Positions 36,493-45,336 of a stretch of 64,000 nt of DNA are shown piece by piece; the stretch's first letter is position 1; the number at the start of each line of letters is the position of its first letter. The notes beneath the pieces were generated by a model. The model was given only the letters and a program-made list of their open reading frames with translations. It did no database searches and had not been told where the DNA came from. The position numbers were made by a program, and so were the translations under genes. The DNA comes from Vibrio sp. LaRot3 (GTDB taxonomy: Bacteria; Pseudomonadota; Gammaproteobacteria; Enterobacterales; Vibrionaceae): the NCBI RefSeq assembly GCF_027587025.1, contig NZ_JAPPTI010000003.1, positions 124,001 through 188,000 on the forward strand, written 5' to 3'.

Positions 36493-37644
36493 CTATTTTG
36501 TGTCGAATAAATTAATAGCAATATATAGCTGTAAAATGTCATTTAAGTTGTTGATACTTAAAGATGTAACGTGCTCTACTTTTTCTAGCCTGTATCTAAG
36601 AGTATTTCGGTGAATATGAAGTTTTTGGCAAGTCTGACATGCGTCACAATTTTGTACAAAATACTCAGTAAGAGTGCGGATTAATACTCCCTTAGTGTCA
36701 TATTGTTTTAATAAATCATAAGGTTGGCGTAATTGTTCTGCCTTCCATGGTTCACTCAAAATGGAGCTCATTAATACTGGTAATTTATGATCTTGATAGA
36801 AAAAGACTTCTCCAGATTGAGCGCTAACGGATTGCATCGTGAGTTGCGCAGTTTCATAAGATTTGGCTAAACCATCAACCCCAGAAAAGAACTCACCAAG
36901 GGCGATTTTTATCGAGAAATTACTGAGTTTCTTCACTCGTTTTAGGAGTTGATTGATTCGCTTGGTTTCGGCTTGCTTTGACCAACCTGATTCAGTGAGA
37001 GAGATAGGCTTTAGTACCACAACTTCGTTTTTTGACACCGAAAGAATACCGACCAAATTATCTCGCTCTGGATATTCTAATAAATGCACCAATTGCTGTA
37101 AGTGTTCTAGTGAGAATGACTGATTTTTATCCGGAATGACTTTTACTACAGCGGCAATTCGAGGTTGGCTCAAATCCAGTTCTAGCCTTTCAGCGATCGT
37201 ATTGAGTTGAGTATCGTTGAGCTTTGCACCTTGGATTAACTGTAATACCAACTCTTCACGATGACGTTTGTTCCATTCAACTTGTGACATCAATGCGGCT
37301 TGCTCAACGATCAGTTCAGCAGTCATTTTGACCAGCTCACCGTAGTGCTGCACGTGCTCGGGAGTACCTGAAATACCGATAACGCCAATAACTTGATCAA
37401 GATAGATGATTGGTAAGTTGATCCCCGGCTTTACCCCTTTAAGGTGCTGTGCGGTTGCTTCGTCAATCTCAACGACGCGATGTTCGGTAATCGCGAGCAC
37501 CGCTCCTTCATGTTTTTGTTGCAATCTAGCCCGATCGCCCGAGCCAATAATTCGCCCTTTATCATCCATGACGTTAATCGAGTGGGGAATGATTTTCATG
37601 GTGCGCTCGACAATCTGACGGGCGATGGTCTCATTTAACTGCAT
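36493..37644 (-). CDS. cdaR: CdaR-family sugar diacid/glycerate regulator
   Basis: This is a transcription activator of the CdaR/SdaR family, which in E. coli controls glucarate, galactarate and glycerate use. An N-terminal sugar-diacid-recognition domain (ARQIVERTMKIIPHSINVMD... GRIIGSGDRARL) is followed by a GGDEF-like linker region and a C-terminal PucR-type HTH with the hallmark LHIHRNTLRYRLEKVE. The start at 37644 (MQLNETIARQ) follows the family; a GTG at 37689 would add 15 residues, and neither start has a good ribosome site. It heads a three-gene module with the permease and glycerate kinase. I use cdaR by similarity; ligand unproven. Confidence 0.9.
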   Translation of the reverse strand: MQLNETIARQIVERTMKIIPHSINVMDDKGRIIGSGDRARLQQKHEGAVLAITEHRVVEIDEATAQHLKGVKPGINLPIIYLDQVIGVIGISGTPEHVQHYGELVKMTAELIVEQAALMSQVEWNKRHREELVLQLIQGAKLNDTQLNTIAERLELDLSQPRIAAVVKVIPDKNQSFSLEHLQQLVHLLEYPERDNLVGILSVSKNEVVVLKPISLTESGWSKQAETKRINQLLKRVKKLSNFSIKIALGEFFSGVDGLAKSYETAQLTMQSVSAQSGEVFFYQDHKLPVLMSSILSEPWKAEQLRQPYDLLKQYDTKGVLIRTLTEYFVQNCDACQTCQKLHIHRNTLRYRLEKVEHVTSLSINNLNDILQLYIAINLFDTK

Positions 37645-37716
37645 AGAAGATTCGTTGGAGTGTTGCCGATAATTGGTCGATAATAGCACCGAGAAAACAC
37701 ATCCGTAGAGAAAAAG

Positions 37717-38088
37717 ATGGACTACGAATTTAAAAAGAACACCTTAGAAGGCAATTACTATTGCCATTGCTCGATGGGGCATGAAATCGTGGGACGTTGG
37801 GTTCAGGAAGAATTAGGTACAGATGCAGACGCTATTGCTCAAGTGTTTGATTTGTTAGATCAAGCTAAGCAAAACGCAGTACAAGAGTATAAACGCATTG
37901 GCCGCGAAATCTCATTAATTGTATGTGGCGATGAAGTGGTCATTGAAGAGAATGTTCTCTCTCATGATAATGAACTCGAAGCGGATAGTGAGTTTGATCT
38001 GTACCAAAGCGAGAGCACCGCAAGTTGCGGAATGGAAGATTTTGTTGATCTGCTAGAGCAATGGCAGGCTTTCGTAAAACGTTTTTAG
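37717..38088 (+). CDS. yacL: YacL family (UPF0231) protein
   Basis: A small conserved acidic protein of unknown function. The opening MDYEF, the SMGHEIVGRW segment and the CGMEDFVDLLEQWQAFV end match E. coli YacL. In E. coli it lies directly after acnB; here the glycerate module (33.9-37.6 kb) separates them. It is divergent from the cdaR-type gene and followed by a terminator that is also an NtrC-like site. Confidence 0.92.
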   Translation: MDYEFKKNTLEGNYYCHCSMGHEIVGRWVQEELGTDADAIAQVFDLLDQAKQNAVQEYKRIGREISLIVCGDEVVIEENVLSHDNELEADSEFDLYQSESTASCGMEDFVDLLEQWQAFVKRF

Positions 38089-38133
38089 CACCATCAATGA
38101 GCAAAGCTCATTGAATGCTTTAAAGTTGGGAAT

Positions 38134-38161
38134 AAGCGCACCAGGTTGGTGCGCTTTTTTT
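38134..38161 (+). terminator. yacL terminator overlapping an NtrC-type enhancer site
   Basis: The stem AGCGCACCA / TGGTGCGCT with a GGT loop and T7 is a good terminator after yacL. Its core at 38138-38152, GCACCA-GGT-TGGTGC, also has exactly the half-sites and spacing of strong NtrC sites (as at E. coli glnA, GCACCA-ACA-TGGTGC). It is centred about 75-80 bp before the -24/-12 element of glnK, a normal enhancer distance. Confidence 0.8.
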
Positions 38162-38206
38162 GTGCAAGTTTGATTGAAAATAACCACATTCTTTATAAAA
38201 CAATGA

Positions 38207-38611
<405 letters not shown>

Positions 38612-38634
38612 CTCTCAAGGATTGGAGATATCTC

Positions 38635-39864
38635 ATGGAATTAGCATCAACAGTATCTGAACTTCGTTACGCACTCGACACCTTTTTCTTCCTCATTTCT
38701 GGTGCGTTGGTAATGTGGATGGCGGCAGGTTTTGCCATGCTAGAAGCGGGCTTGGTACGCTCGAAAAACACCACCGAAATTTTAACTAAAAACGTCTGTT
38801 TATACGCGATAGCGTGCACCATGTACTTAGTGGTGGGTTACAACATTATGTATGTCGATAACGCAGAAGGCAGCTGGCTTCCTTCATTTGGGGCGCTCAT
38901 TGGCACGCAAGCCGAAGGGGCGGATCACTCTCTCGAGTCTGACTTCTTCTTCCAAGTCGTATTCGTGGCTACAGCCATGTCTGTAGTATCAGGTGCGGTG
39001 GCGGAACGTATGAAGCTTTGGTCTTTCCTTATCTTCTCCGCAGTTTTAACTGCCTTTATTTACCCAGTGGAAGGCTACTGGACTTGGGGCGGCGGCTTCC
39101 TTTCAGAGGCTGGATTCAGTGACTTTGCAGGCTCAGGTATCGTACACATGGCAGGCGCTGCCGCGGCACTAGCTGGCGTATTGTTACTAGGCGCTCGTAA
39201 GGGCAAATACGGTAAAAATGGTGAAATCTACCCAATTCCGGGTTCAAACATGCCACTTGCAACCTTAGGTACTTTTATTCTTTGGTTTGGCTGGTTCGGC
39301 TTTAATGGCGGCTCTCAGCTCATGGTGTCTGACTTCGAGAATGCGACTGCGGTAGGTCAAATCTTCCTAAATACTAATGCAGCAGCGGCGGCAGGTGCGA
39401 TTGCAGCACTACTGGTATGTAAAACCACTTGGGGCAAAGCGGATTTAACCATGATTTTGAACGGCGCTCTGGCTGGCCTTGTAGCCATTACCGCTGATCC
39501 ATTATCACCTTCTCCAGTGTACGCAGTGTCAATTGGTGCAGTGTCAGGTGCGCTTGTGGTATTTAGCATCATTGGCCTAGATAAGCTTAAGATTGACGAT
39601 CCTGTGGGCGCGATTTCAGTGCACGGTGTGTGCGGTCTGTTTGGTCTAATGGTTGTTCCACTAAGCAACAGTGATGCAAGTTTTGCGACTCAGCTGCTTG
39701 GCGCAGCCGTCATCTTTGGCTGGGTATTCCTAGCAAGCTTAGTGGTATGGGGCGTGTTAAAAGCCACAATAGGCATCCGCGTATCAGAAGATGAAGAGCT
39801 GGAAGGTATGGACATGCATGATTGCGGTGTCGGTGCGTACCCTGAATTTGTGACGGTGAAATAA
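38635..39864 (+). CDS. amtB: Ammonium channel AmtB
   Basis: AmtB is a trimeric ammonium transporter of the inner membrane with 11 predicted transmembrane helices. The paired pore histidines are in GSGIVHMAGAAAAL and AISVHGVCGLFGL. The N-terminus (MELASTVSELRYALDTFFFLISGALVMW) has no cleavable signal peptide, unlike E. coli AmtB. The 409 residues end in a cytoplasmic tail (EDEELEGMDMHDCGVGAYPEF) that in homologues interacts with GlnK. Ribosome site AAGGATTGGAG precedes it. It is co-transcribed with glnK and ends at a clear terminator. Confidence 0.96.
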   Translation: MELASTVSELRYALDTFFFLISGALVMWMAAGFAMLEAGLVRSKNTTEILTKNVCLYAIACTMYLVVGYNIMYVDNAEGSWLPSFGALIGTQAEGADHSLESDFFFQVVFVATAMSVVSGAVAERMKLWSFLIFSAVLTAFIYPVEGYWTWGGGFLSEAGFSDFAGSGIVHMAGAAAALAGVLLLGARKGKYGKNGEIYPIPGSNMPLATLGTFILWFGWFGFNGGSQLMVSDFENATAVGQIFLNTNAAAAAGAIAALLVCKTTWGKADLTMILNGALAGLVAITADPLSPSPVYAVSIGAVSGALVVFSIIGLDKLKIDDPVGAISVHGVCGLFGLMVVPLSNSDASFATQLLGAAVIFGWVFLASLVVWGVLKATIGIRVSEDEELEGMDMHDCGVGAYPEFVTVK

Positions 39865-39922
39865 TAAGCAAAGCGCTGTTTATATTCAAAAGACATAAAC
39901 GGTTACAATATTTCAACTCAAT

Positions 39923-39955
39923 AAACCTGCCCTCCGAGGCAGGTTTTTCATTTTT
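39923..39955 (+). terminator. Rho-independent terminator after amtB
   Basis: AAACCTGCC / GGCAGGTTT with a CTCCGA loop, followed by a T-rich tail. Confidence 0.92.
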
Positions 39956-39996
39956 AAGAATTGTTTTCCCGAAGCACATGAATATAATAACGCGAC

Positions 39997-40011
39997 TGAT
40001 AAAAATTATCA
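39997..40011. promoter_or_regulatory. Fur box upstream of fbpA
   Basis: TGATAAAAATTATCA matches the 7-1-7 Fur consensus TGATAATnATTATCA at all but one fixed position. It lies 24 bases before the fbpA ATG, in the core promoter, so the iron-loaded repressor should block fbpABC. Confidence 0.88.
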
Positions 40012-40035
40012 TTTAGAAAGTAAAGGATTAACACT

Positions 40036-41049
40036 ATGAAAAAGCTGCTAACACTTTCAGCACTTGCATGTACTACTTTAGCCCCGACAGCAATGGCTGC
40101 TGAAGAAGTGAACGTATACTCTTACCGTCAACCTTTCCTAGTTGAGCCAATGTTCAACGAGTTCACTAAAGAGACAGGCATTAAAGTTAACGTTAAGTTC
40201 GCGAAAAAAGGTCTGGCTGAGAAGCTAGCTCAAGAAGGCGAGTACAGCCCTGCGGACGTAATCCTAACGGTAGACATCAGCCGTCTAGCGGAACTGACTA
40301 AACAAGGTCTAGTTCAAAAAGTAGATAGCGAAGTGCTAGAGAAAAACATCCCAGCTCAGCTTCAAGATGATGGCAACGAGTGGTTTGCGCTAACAACTCG
40401 TACTCGTAGTGTTTATTCTTCTCGCGACCGAGTAGGTAAACTAGGTGAAGACTTCACTTACGCTGACCTAGCTAAGCCTGAGTTCAAAGGTAAAATCTGT
40501 ACTCGTAGCGGTAAGCACCCATACAACGTTTCTCTAATCTCTTCTATGATTGCTCATAAAGGCGAAGCTGAAACTAAAGCATGGCTAGAAGGCGTAAAAG
40601 CAAACCTAGCTCGTAAGCCTCAAGGCAACGACCGTGCACAAGTTAAAGCGATCAAAGAAGGTCTATGTGACGTTTCTCTTGGTAACAGCTACTACTTAGG
40701 TAAGATGGTAAACGACGCTGAGCAAAAAGCTTGGGCTGATTCTGTTTACATCAACTTCCCTAACCAGAAGACAACAGGTACGCACGTAAACATCTCTGGT
40801 ATGGCGATGGCTAAGTACTCTCCAAACAAAGACAACGCAGTTAAGCTGATGGAATTCCTAGCTGGCGACCAAGCTCAAGGCATGTACGCTGAAGTAAACT
40901 ACGAATACCCAGTTAAGCCAGGTGTTAAACCATCTGAGCTAGTTGCTTCTTGGGGTGAGTTCAAAGCTGATGACATCTCTCTAGATGAAATCGCAAATTA
41001 CCACGCTGCGGCAATTAAACTTCTAGATGAAGTGAAATTTGACCTTTAA
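40036..41049 (+). CDS. fbpA: Periplasmic ferric iron-binding protein FbpA
   Basis: This substrate-binding protein captures Fe(III) in the periplasm for the FbpBC importer. A signal peptide (MKKLLTLSALACTTLAPTAMA) precedes a mature class of two-lobe binding fold starting EEVNVYSYRQPFLVEP; the paired tyrosines of iron ligands are in SLGNSYYLGKM. The 337 residues are typical. Codons are highly biased, suggesting strong expression. A Fur box lies in the promoter, and a hairpin in the gap before fbpB would let it exceed the permease and ATPase in amount. V. cholerae has the same arrangement. Confidence 0.94.
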   Translation: MKKLLTLSALACTTLAPTAMAAEEVNVYSYRQPFLVEPMFNEFTKETGIKVNVKFAKKGLAEKLAQEGEYSPADVILTVDISRLAELTKQGLVQKVDSEVLEKNIPAQLQDDGNEWFALTTRTRSVYSSRDRVGKLGEDFTYADLAKPEFKGKICTRSGKHPYNVSLISSMIAHKGEAETKAWLEGVKANLARKPQGNDRAQVKAIKEGLCDVSLGNSYYLGKMVNDAEQKAWADSVYINFPNQKTTGTHVNISGMAMAKYSPNKDNAVKLMEFLAGDQAQGMYAEVNYEYPVKPGVKPSELVASWGEFKADDISLDEIANYHAAAIKLLDEVKFDL

Positions 41050-41095
41050 TCTAGTCTAGAGGTATAACAACACCTTAACCTCTAAAAGGTATATG

Positions 41096-41123
41096 AGATG
41101 TATTTGTAAGCGCATTTACATCT
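41096..41123 (+). other. Intercistronic hairpin between fbpA and fbpB
   Basis: AGATGTA / TACATCT is a 7-bp stem around a 14-base loop in the 95-base gap, with no T-run. It most likely protects the fbpA mRNA end or reduces downstream expression, a common pattern after binding-protein genes. Confidence 0.5.
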
Positions 41124-41144
41124 TGTATATCTCACAGACTAGAT

Positions 41145-42773
41145 ATGAAAGAAAAGAATAATTTCTGGAAAACCAGCAGTGGAGCAGTGGCTCTGCTGCT
41201 GGTTTTGCCTATATTAGCGATATTTATTACCGCTTTCGGTGAGGATACAGAGCAGCTGTTTACTCACTTAATGAACACCGTCATGCCAACCTATATCTTT
41301 AACACGATTGCTTTGGTTGCGGGTGTTTTGCTGTTGTCATTGATTCTAGGCGTCCCGTCTGCATGGCTGATGGCCATGTGTCGTCTCCCTTCCGAACGTG
41401 TGTTGCAATGGGCTTTGGTTTTGCCTCTCGCCATGCCTGGCTACATTGTGGGTTATATTTTTACCGATTGGTTTGATTTTGCTGGCCCTGTACAGGTCTT
41501 ATTACGTGATCTCACTGGTTGGCAGGCGAGAGAGTATTGGTTTCCTGATATTCGTACACTAGGCGGTGCGATTACCGTTTTATCCTTGGTGTTGTATCCA
41601 TACGTCTATTTGCTATGTCGTGCTGCTTTTATGGAGCAGAACGTGTCGTTACTCCAGTCAGCTAGGTTGCTTAAGTGCTCGCCTTGGCAGAGTTTTTTCC
41701 GTATCTCTTTACCGCTAGCACGCCCTGCGATTGCGGTGGGCTTATCGCTTGTGGCGATGGAAACGGTTGGGGACTTTGGCACGGTAAGCTATTTCTCGGT
41801 TAATACGCTGACCACAGCGGTTTACGATACTTGGTATGGCTATAATGACTTACCAGCTGCAGCGAAGATCTCAAGTATTATGCTGATGTTCTTAGTTTTA
41901 CTGCTATCTGCTGAGCGTTACAGCCGCCGTCGACAAAAGCTATTTCAAAATCAGTTCAGTAGTCGAGAAGATTTTCGTTATGAGCTGAAAGGCTGGAAAA
42001 AATGGTTAGCATTGACTTGGTGTTGGGGCTTAGTCGCAATAGCGTTTATTTTCCCGCTTGGTCAACTTTGTATTTATGGTTACAAGTATTTTGCTCAAAG
42101 CTGGACGCCTGAGTTTCAAGAGTTTGCAGTGAACAGCCTTTATGTATCTATTATTTCGGCATTAATTGCAGTTTCAATCGCTTTAGTCGTTAATTTTTTC
42201 TATCGGCTTCGTTCAGATCGTCTTGCGCTTGGGTTTATGCGTTTTTCATCGCTGGGATACGCAGTACCGGGAACAGTATTGGCGATTGGTGTCTTGGGCT
42301 CTAATTCTGTAATCGAACATTTGGTGAATGATACCGTGAAAGCCATGGGAGGAACGCCTCCGGGACTGTTTTTATCTGACACTATGTTTGCGATTATTTT
42401 TGCTATGGTGGTGCGCTTTTCCGCAGTAGCTATTGGCAGTATTGAAAGCAGTTTAAGTAAAGTTCCCCCTTCACTCGATATGGCAGCTAGAACTATGGGC
42501 TGCAAACCTAATATGATGTTGTTTAAGGTGCATCTACCTTTGATTCGTCGTGGTGCGTTGATTGCGGGTTTATTGGTGTTTATCGAGTCAATGAAAGAGC
42601 TTAATGCTGCATTGCTGCTGCGCCCATTCAACTTCGAAACATTGGCAACTTACGTGTATAACTTTGCTTCAGATGAGCATTTAGAACTGGCGGCAATGCC
42701 CGCTGTATTGTTAGTGCTGGTGGGCTTAATTCCACTGGTATTGGTTAACCGATCTTTGGAGCAGGTGCATTAA
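41145..42773 (+). CDS. fbpB: Ferric iron ABC transporter permease FbpB
   Basis: A 542-residue inner-membrane permease made of two homologous halves with about 12 transmembrane segments. Each half carries the ABC importer EAA-like loop (ARLLKCSPWQSFFRISLPLARPAI near residue 180, and ARTMGCKPNMMLFKVHLPLIRRG near 450). This two-domain form is typical of FbpB/AfuB/SfuB. It shares one base with fbpC (TAATG). Confidence 0.93.
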   Translation: MKEKNNFWKTSSGAVALLLVLPILAIFITAFGEDTEQLFTHLMNTVMPTYIFNTIALVAGVLLLSLILGVPSAWLMAMCRLPSERVLQWALVLPLAMPGYIVGYIFTDWFDFAGPVQVLLRDLTGWQAREYWFPDIRTLGGAITVLSLVLYPYVYLLCRAAFMEQNVSLLQSARLLKCSPWQSFFRISLPLARPAIAVGLSLVAMETVGDFGTVSYFSVNTLTTAVYDTWYGYNDLPAAAKISSIMLMFLVLLLSAERYSRRRQKLFQNQFSSREDFRYELKGWKKWLALTWCWGLVAIAFIFPLGQLCIYGYKYFAQSWTPEFQEFAVNSLYVSIISALIAVSIALVVNFFYRLRSDRLALGFMRFSSLGYAVPGTVLAIGVLGSNSVIEHLVNDTVKAMGGTPPGLFLSDTMFAIIFAMVVRFSAVAIGSIESSLSKVPPSLDMAARTMGCKPNMMLFKVHLPLIRRGALIAGLLVFIESMKELNAALLLRPFNFETLATYVYNFASDEHLELAAMPAVLLVLVGLIPLVLVNRSLEQVH

Positions 42774-43804
42774 TGAGCTGCGCATTATCAATCAACAATT
42801 TAACCTGCAAATACGATGAGCAGACTACGGTTCTTGAAGACCTCTCACTACAAGTAGAACAAGGCGAAATTGTCTGTCTATTAGGTGCCAGTGGTTGTGG
42901 TAAAACAACATTACTGAAAGCCATTGCTGGCTTGCTTCCGCTCAGCTCTGGCTCAATGAGTTTGAACTGCATGACCATTGATGATGGTAAAAACTGGTTA
43001 CCACCAGAGCAGCGTAATATCGGCATGATCTTTCAAGACTATGCTTTGTTCCCTCATTTGACGGTTGAGCAAAATGTTGGCTTTGGTTTGCGCTCCGCAT
43101 CACCGAGTGAGCGCGAGAGTAAAGTTAAAGAGATGCTTGAGTTAGTTCATTTATCTGAATTTGGCGATCGTTACCCGCATCAGCTTTCAGGTGGTCAGCA
43201 GCAACGTGTGGCGATAGCACGTTCGTTGGCTTACAAGCCTGACTTGTTGCTGTTGGATGAACCGTTTTCGAATATTGATACTCAGGTGCGACATGAGCTG
43301 ATTGCTCAGATCCGCAGTATCTTTAAACAACAAGGCGTGACAGCTATATTCGTGACTCACAGTCGTGAAGAGGCATTCGCGTTTGCTGATAAGATGGCGG
43401 TCATGAACCGCGGGGTGATCGAGCAATATGGCACGGCTAGCGAGCTGTATTATCAGCCATCAAGTAAGTTTGTTGCGGATTTTCTTGGTGGCGGCAGTTA
43501 TTTGGTCGCTAAGCGCATGTCAGAGAGCGAGTATGATACTGAATTAGGTGTAATTGAAGCGCATGCTCAGCAAGCGATAGACTTTAATGCCAGTTGTGAG
43601 TTGTTACTGAGACCGCAACATGTGCAAATCAGCGCGGCGGAAGAGAGCAGTGTGTATGTCACTGAGCAGCAGTTCATGGGTGATCATTGTCGCTATGTGA
43701 TTAACGCCAATGGTAGCCACTTACTTGCCAGTTCTTCTGAGCCGTTAGAGATTGGTCAGGCGGTATCAGTAAAAGTTGAAACCCAAGGTGTGCTTGCGTT
43801 TTAG
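42773..43804 (+). CDS. fbpC: Ferric iron ABC transporter ATPase FbpC
   Basis: The nucleotide-binding subunit of the Fbp importer. Walker A GASGCGKTT, Q-loop FQDYALFPHLTVEQNV, signature LSGGQQQRVAIARSL, Walker B LLLLDEPFSNID and the His switch FVTHSREEA are present. The C-terminal regulatory domain (TOBE-like, about residues 235-343) fits FbpC/PotA-type ATPases. Its start overlaps the fbpB stop by one base, so the two are coupled. It ends against the minus-strand chb operon terminator. Confidence 0.94.
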   Translation: MSCALSINNLTCKYDEQTTVLEDLSLQVEQGEIVCLLGASGCGKTTLLKAIAGLLPLSSGSMSLNCMTIDDGKNWLPPEQRNIGMIFQDYALFPHLTVEQNVGFGLRSASPSERESKVKEMLELVHLSEFGDRYPHQLSGGQQQRVAIARSLAYKPDLLLLDEPFSNIDTQVRHELIAQIRSIFKQQGVTAIFVTHSREEAFAFADKMAVMNRGVIEQYGTASELYYQPSSKFVADFLGGGSYLVAKRMSESEYDTELGVIEAHAQQAIDFNASCELLLRPQHVQISAAEESSVYVTEQQFMGDHCRYVINANGSHLLASSSEPLEIGQAVSVKVETQGVLAF

Positions 43805-43806
43805 CT

Positions 43807-43833
43807 AAAAAAAGCCCGGCGTATAAGCCGGGC
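43807..43833 (-). terminator. Rho-independent terminator of the chb operon
   Basis: On the minus strand GCCCGGC / GCCGGGC with a 6-base loop is followed by T7. It lies 40 bases after the phosphohexomutase stop and within a few bases of the fbpC stop, so it may also act on fbpC as an unsupported hairpin. Confidence 0.9.
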
Positions 43834-43872
43834 AAATGCTCTTCACCTATAGGGTGTAGGTGCTTGGTAAAG

Positions 43873-45285
43873 TTATAGTTTAAGGAAAGCTTTTACTTGT
43901 TCTACAACCTTCTCAGCGGTTGGTTGGTCTTCCATTTCTGCGAAGATACGCAGTAACGGTTCTGTACCAGAGAAGCGGGCGATGACCCAGCCACCATTCT
44001 TAAAGTAAACTTTTGCGCCATCTTCATAGCTCACTTTTTCGATTTCATAGTCAAACTCAGGTAGCTGTTTTTCTACGTAAATCTTATTGTAAAGCGTCTC
44101 TTTTTGCGCAGGCTTGAAGGTGCAATCACCTTCAGCTGTGTAGGCGTAGCCGTACTTGGTATAAATTTCATCCAATAGGTCAGACAGTTTCTTACCAGTT
44201 ACTGAAATCATTTCTACTAATAGGCTTGAAGCAAACACCCCATCTTTACCCTTGATGTGTCCACGGATTGTAAGACCACCAGAGCTTTCACCACCGATGA
44301 GTGAATCATCCGCTTCCATTTGTGAACTGATGTGCTTAAAGCCTACAGGCACCTCAAAGCTCTTCTCGCCGTGATCAGCGGCAATCTTGTCAAGAATATG
44401 AGTTGTAGCAATGTTGCGTACTACTGAGCCTTTCCAGCCTTTGTATTCAAGCAAGTAGTAGTAAAGTAGGATCAGCACTTCGTTCGGGTGAATGAAGTTA
44501 CCTTTCTCATCGATAATACCTAGGCGGTCAGCATCGCCATCGGTACCGATACCGATGTCGTAGCCTTCAGCTGCGACTAGGTGTTTTAGACGGTAAAGCG
44601 TTGCAGCGCTTGGTGATGGCATTAGGCCACCAAAATCAGGGTTTTTACCATCGTTGATTACGTCAACGTCACAGCGACCATTGATCAATACCGTTTGCAG
44701 CGCGTTTTTCGCTACGCCAAACATTGGATCGATCAGAACGCGAAGGTTGGCTTTTTTGATCGCTTCAATATCGATAGCATTGATGATCGAATCAACGAAC
44801 TCGTTCATTGGGTTGATCGGTAAGATCAACTTGTCTGTCACTGCTTGCTCAAATTCAACGCTCTTAACTTGATCTTGAGAAAGCTGAGCGATTTGCTCTT
44901 CTACTTTCTTGGTGATCACTTCATCGGCATCACGGCCACCTTCAATGAAGATTTTTACGCCGTTGTAATCCGCAGGGTTGTGAGAAGCTGTAATACACGC
45001 AGAGTAAGCACAGCCCATCTCTTTTGCTTTGAACATGACAATCGGTGTTGGAACAAACTTGTCGATGAAGCTAACGGTTACGCCATTGGCAGCCAGTACT
45101 TCAGAGAACCAACGACCTGCTTTGTCAGATAAGAATCGACGGTCGTAACCAATAACAAAGCCTTTGTCTGCTACCGATTCTTGGTTGATGATGTTTGCCA
45201 GTGCTTGTGCGACAAGACGAACGTTATCTTTAGTGAACTCTTCACCAATAAAGGCGCGCCAGCCGCCCGTACCAAATTGAATCAT
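43873..45285 (-). CDS. Phosphohexomutase of the chitin operon (phosphoglucomutase/phosphomannomutase family)
   Basis: Alpha-D-phosphohexomutase superfamily, with the phosphoserine loop TASHNP (Ser101), the metal loop DGDADR, the sugar loop GGESSGG and the phosphate loop RFSGTEPLLR. It has 470 residues. As the last gene of the chb operon (VC0611-type in V. cholerae), it is expected to isomerise GlcNAc-1-phosphate, the product of ChbP, to GlcNAc-6-phosphate. This substrate is inferred from position; glucose or glucosamine phosphates are also possible. Confidence 0.9.
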   Translation of the reverse strand: MIQFGTGGWRAFIGEEFTKDNVRLVAQALANIINQESVADKGFVIGYDRRFLSDKAGRWFSEVLAANGVTVSFIDKFVPTPIVMFKAKEMGCAYSACITASHNPADYNGVKIFIEGGRDADEVITKKVEEQIAQLSQDQVKSVEFEQAVTDKLILPINPMNEFVDSIINAIDIEAIKKANLRVLIDPMFGVAKNALQTVLINGRCDVDVINDGKNPDFGGLMPSPSAATLYRLKHLVAAEGYDIGIGTDGDADRLGIIDEKGNFIHPNEVLILLYYYLLEYKGWKGSVVRNIATTHILDKIAADHGEKSFEVPVGFKHISSQMEADDSLIGGESSGGLTIRGHIKGKDGVFASSLLVEMISVTGKKLSDLLDEIYTKYGYAYTAEGDCTFKPAQKETLYNKIYVEKQLPEFDYEIEKVSYEDGAKVYFKNGGWVIARFSGTEPLLRIFAEMEDQPTAEKVVEQVKAFLKL

Positions 45286-45307
45286 GGGGGAATTCCTCGG
45301 GGAAAGA

Positions 45308-45329
45308 GGGCAACCATTGCTGGTTGCCC
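45308..45329 (-). other. Intercistronic stem-loop between ChbP and the mutase gene
   Basis: GGGCAACCA / TGGTTGCCC with a 4-base loop, in a 51-base gap. The minus-strand tail (TCTTTCCCC) is too poor in T for firm termination; an mRNA-stability or partial-attenuation role is likely. Confidence 0.5.
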
Positions 45330-45336
45330 ATGACGA

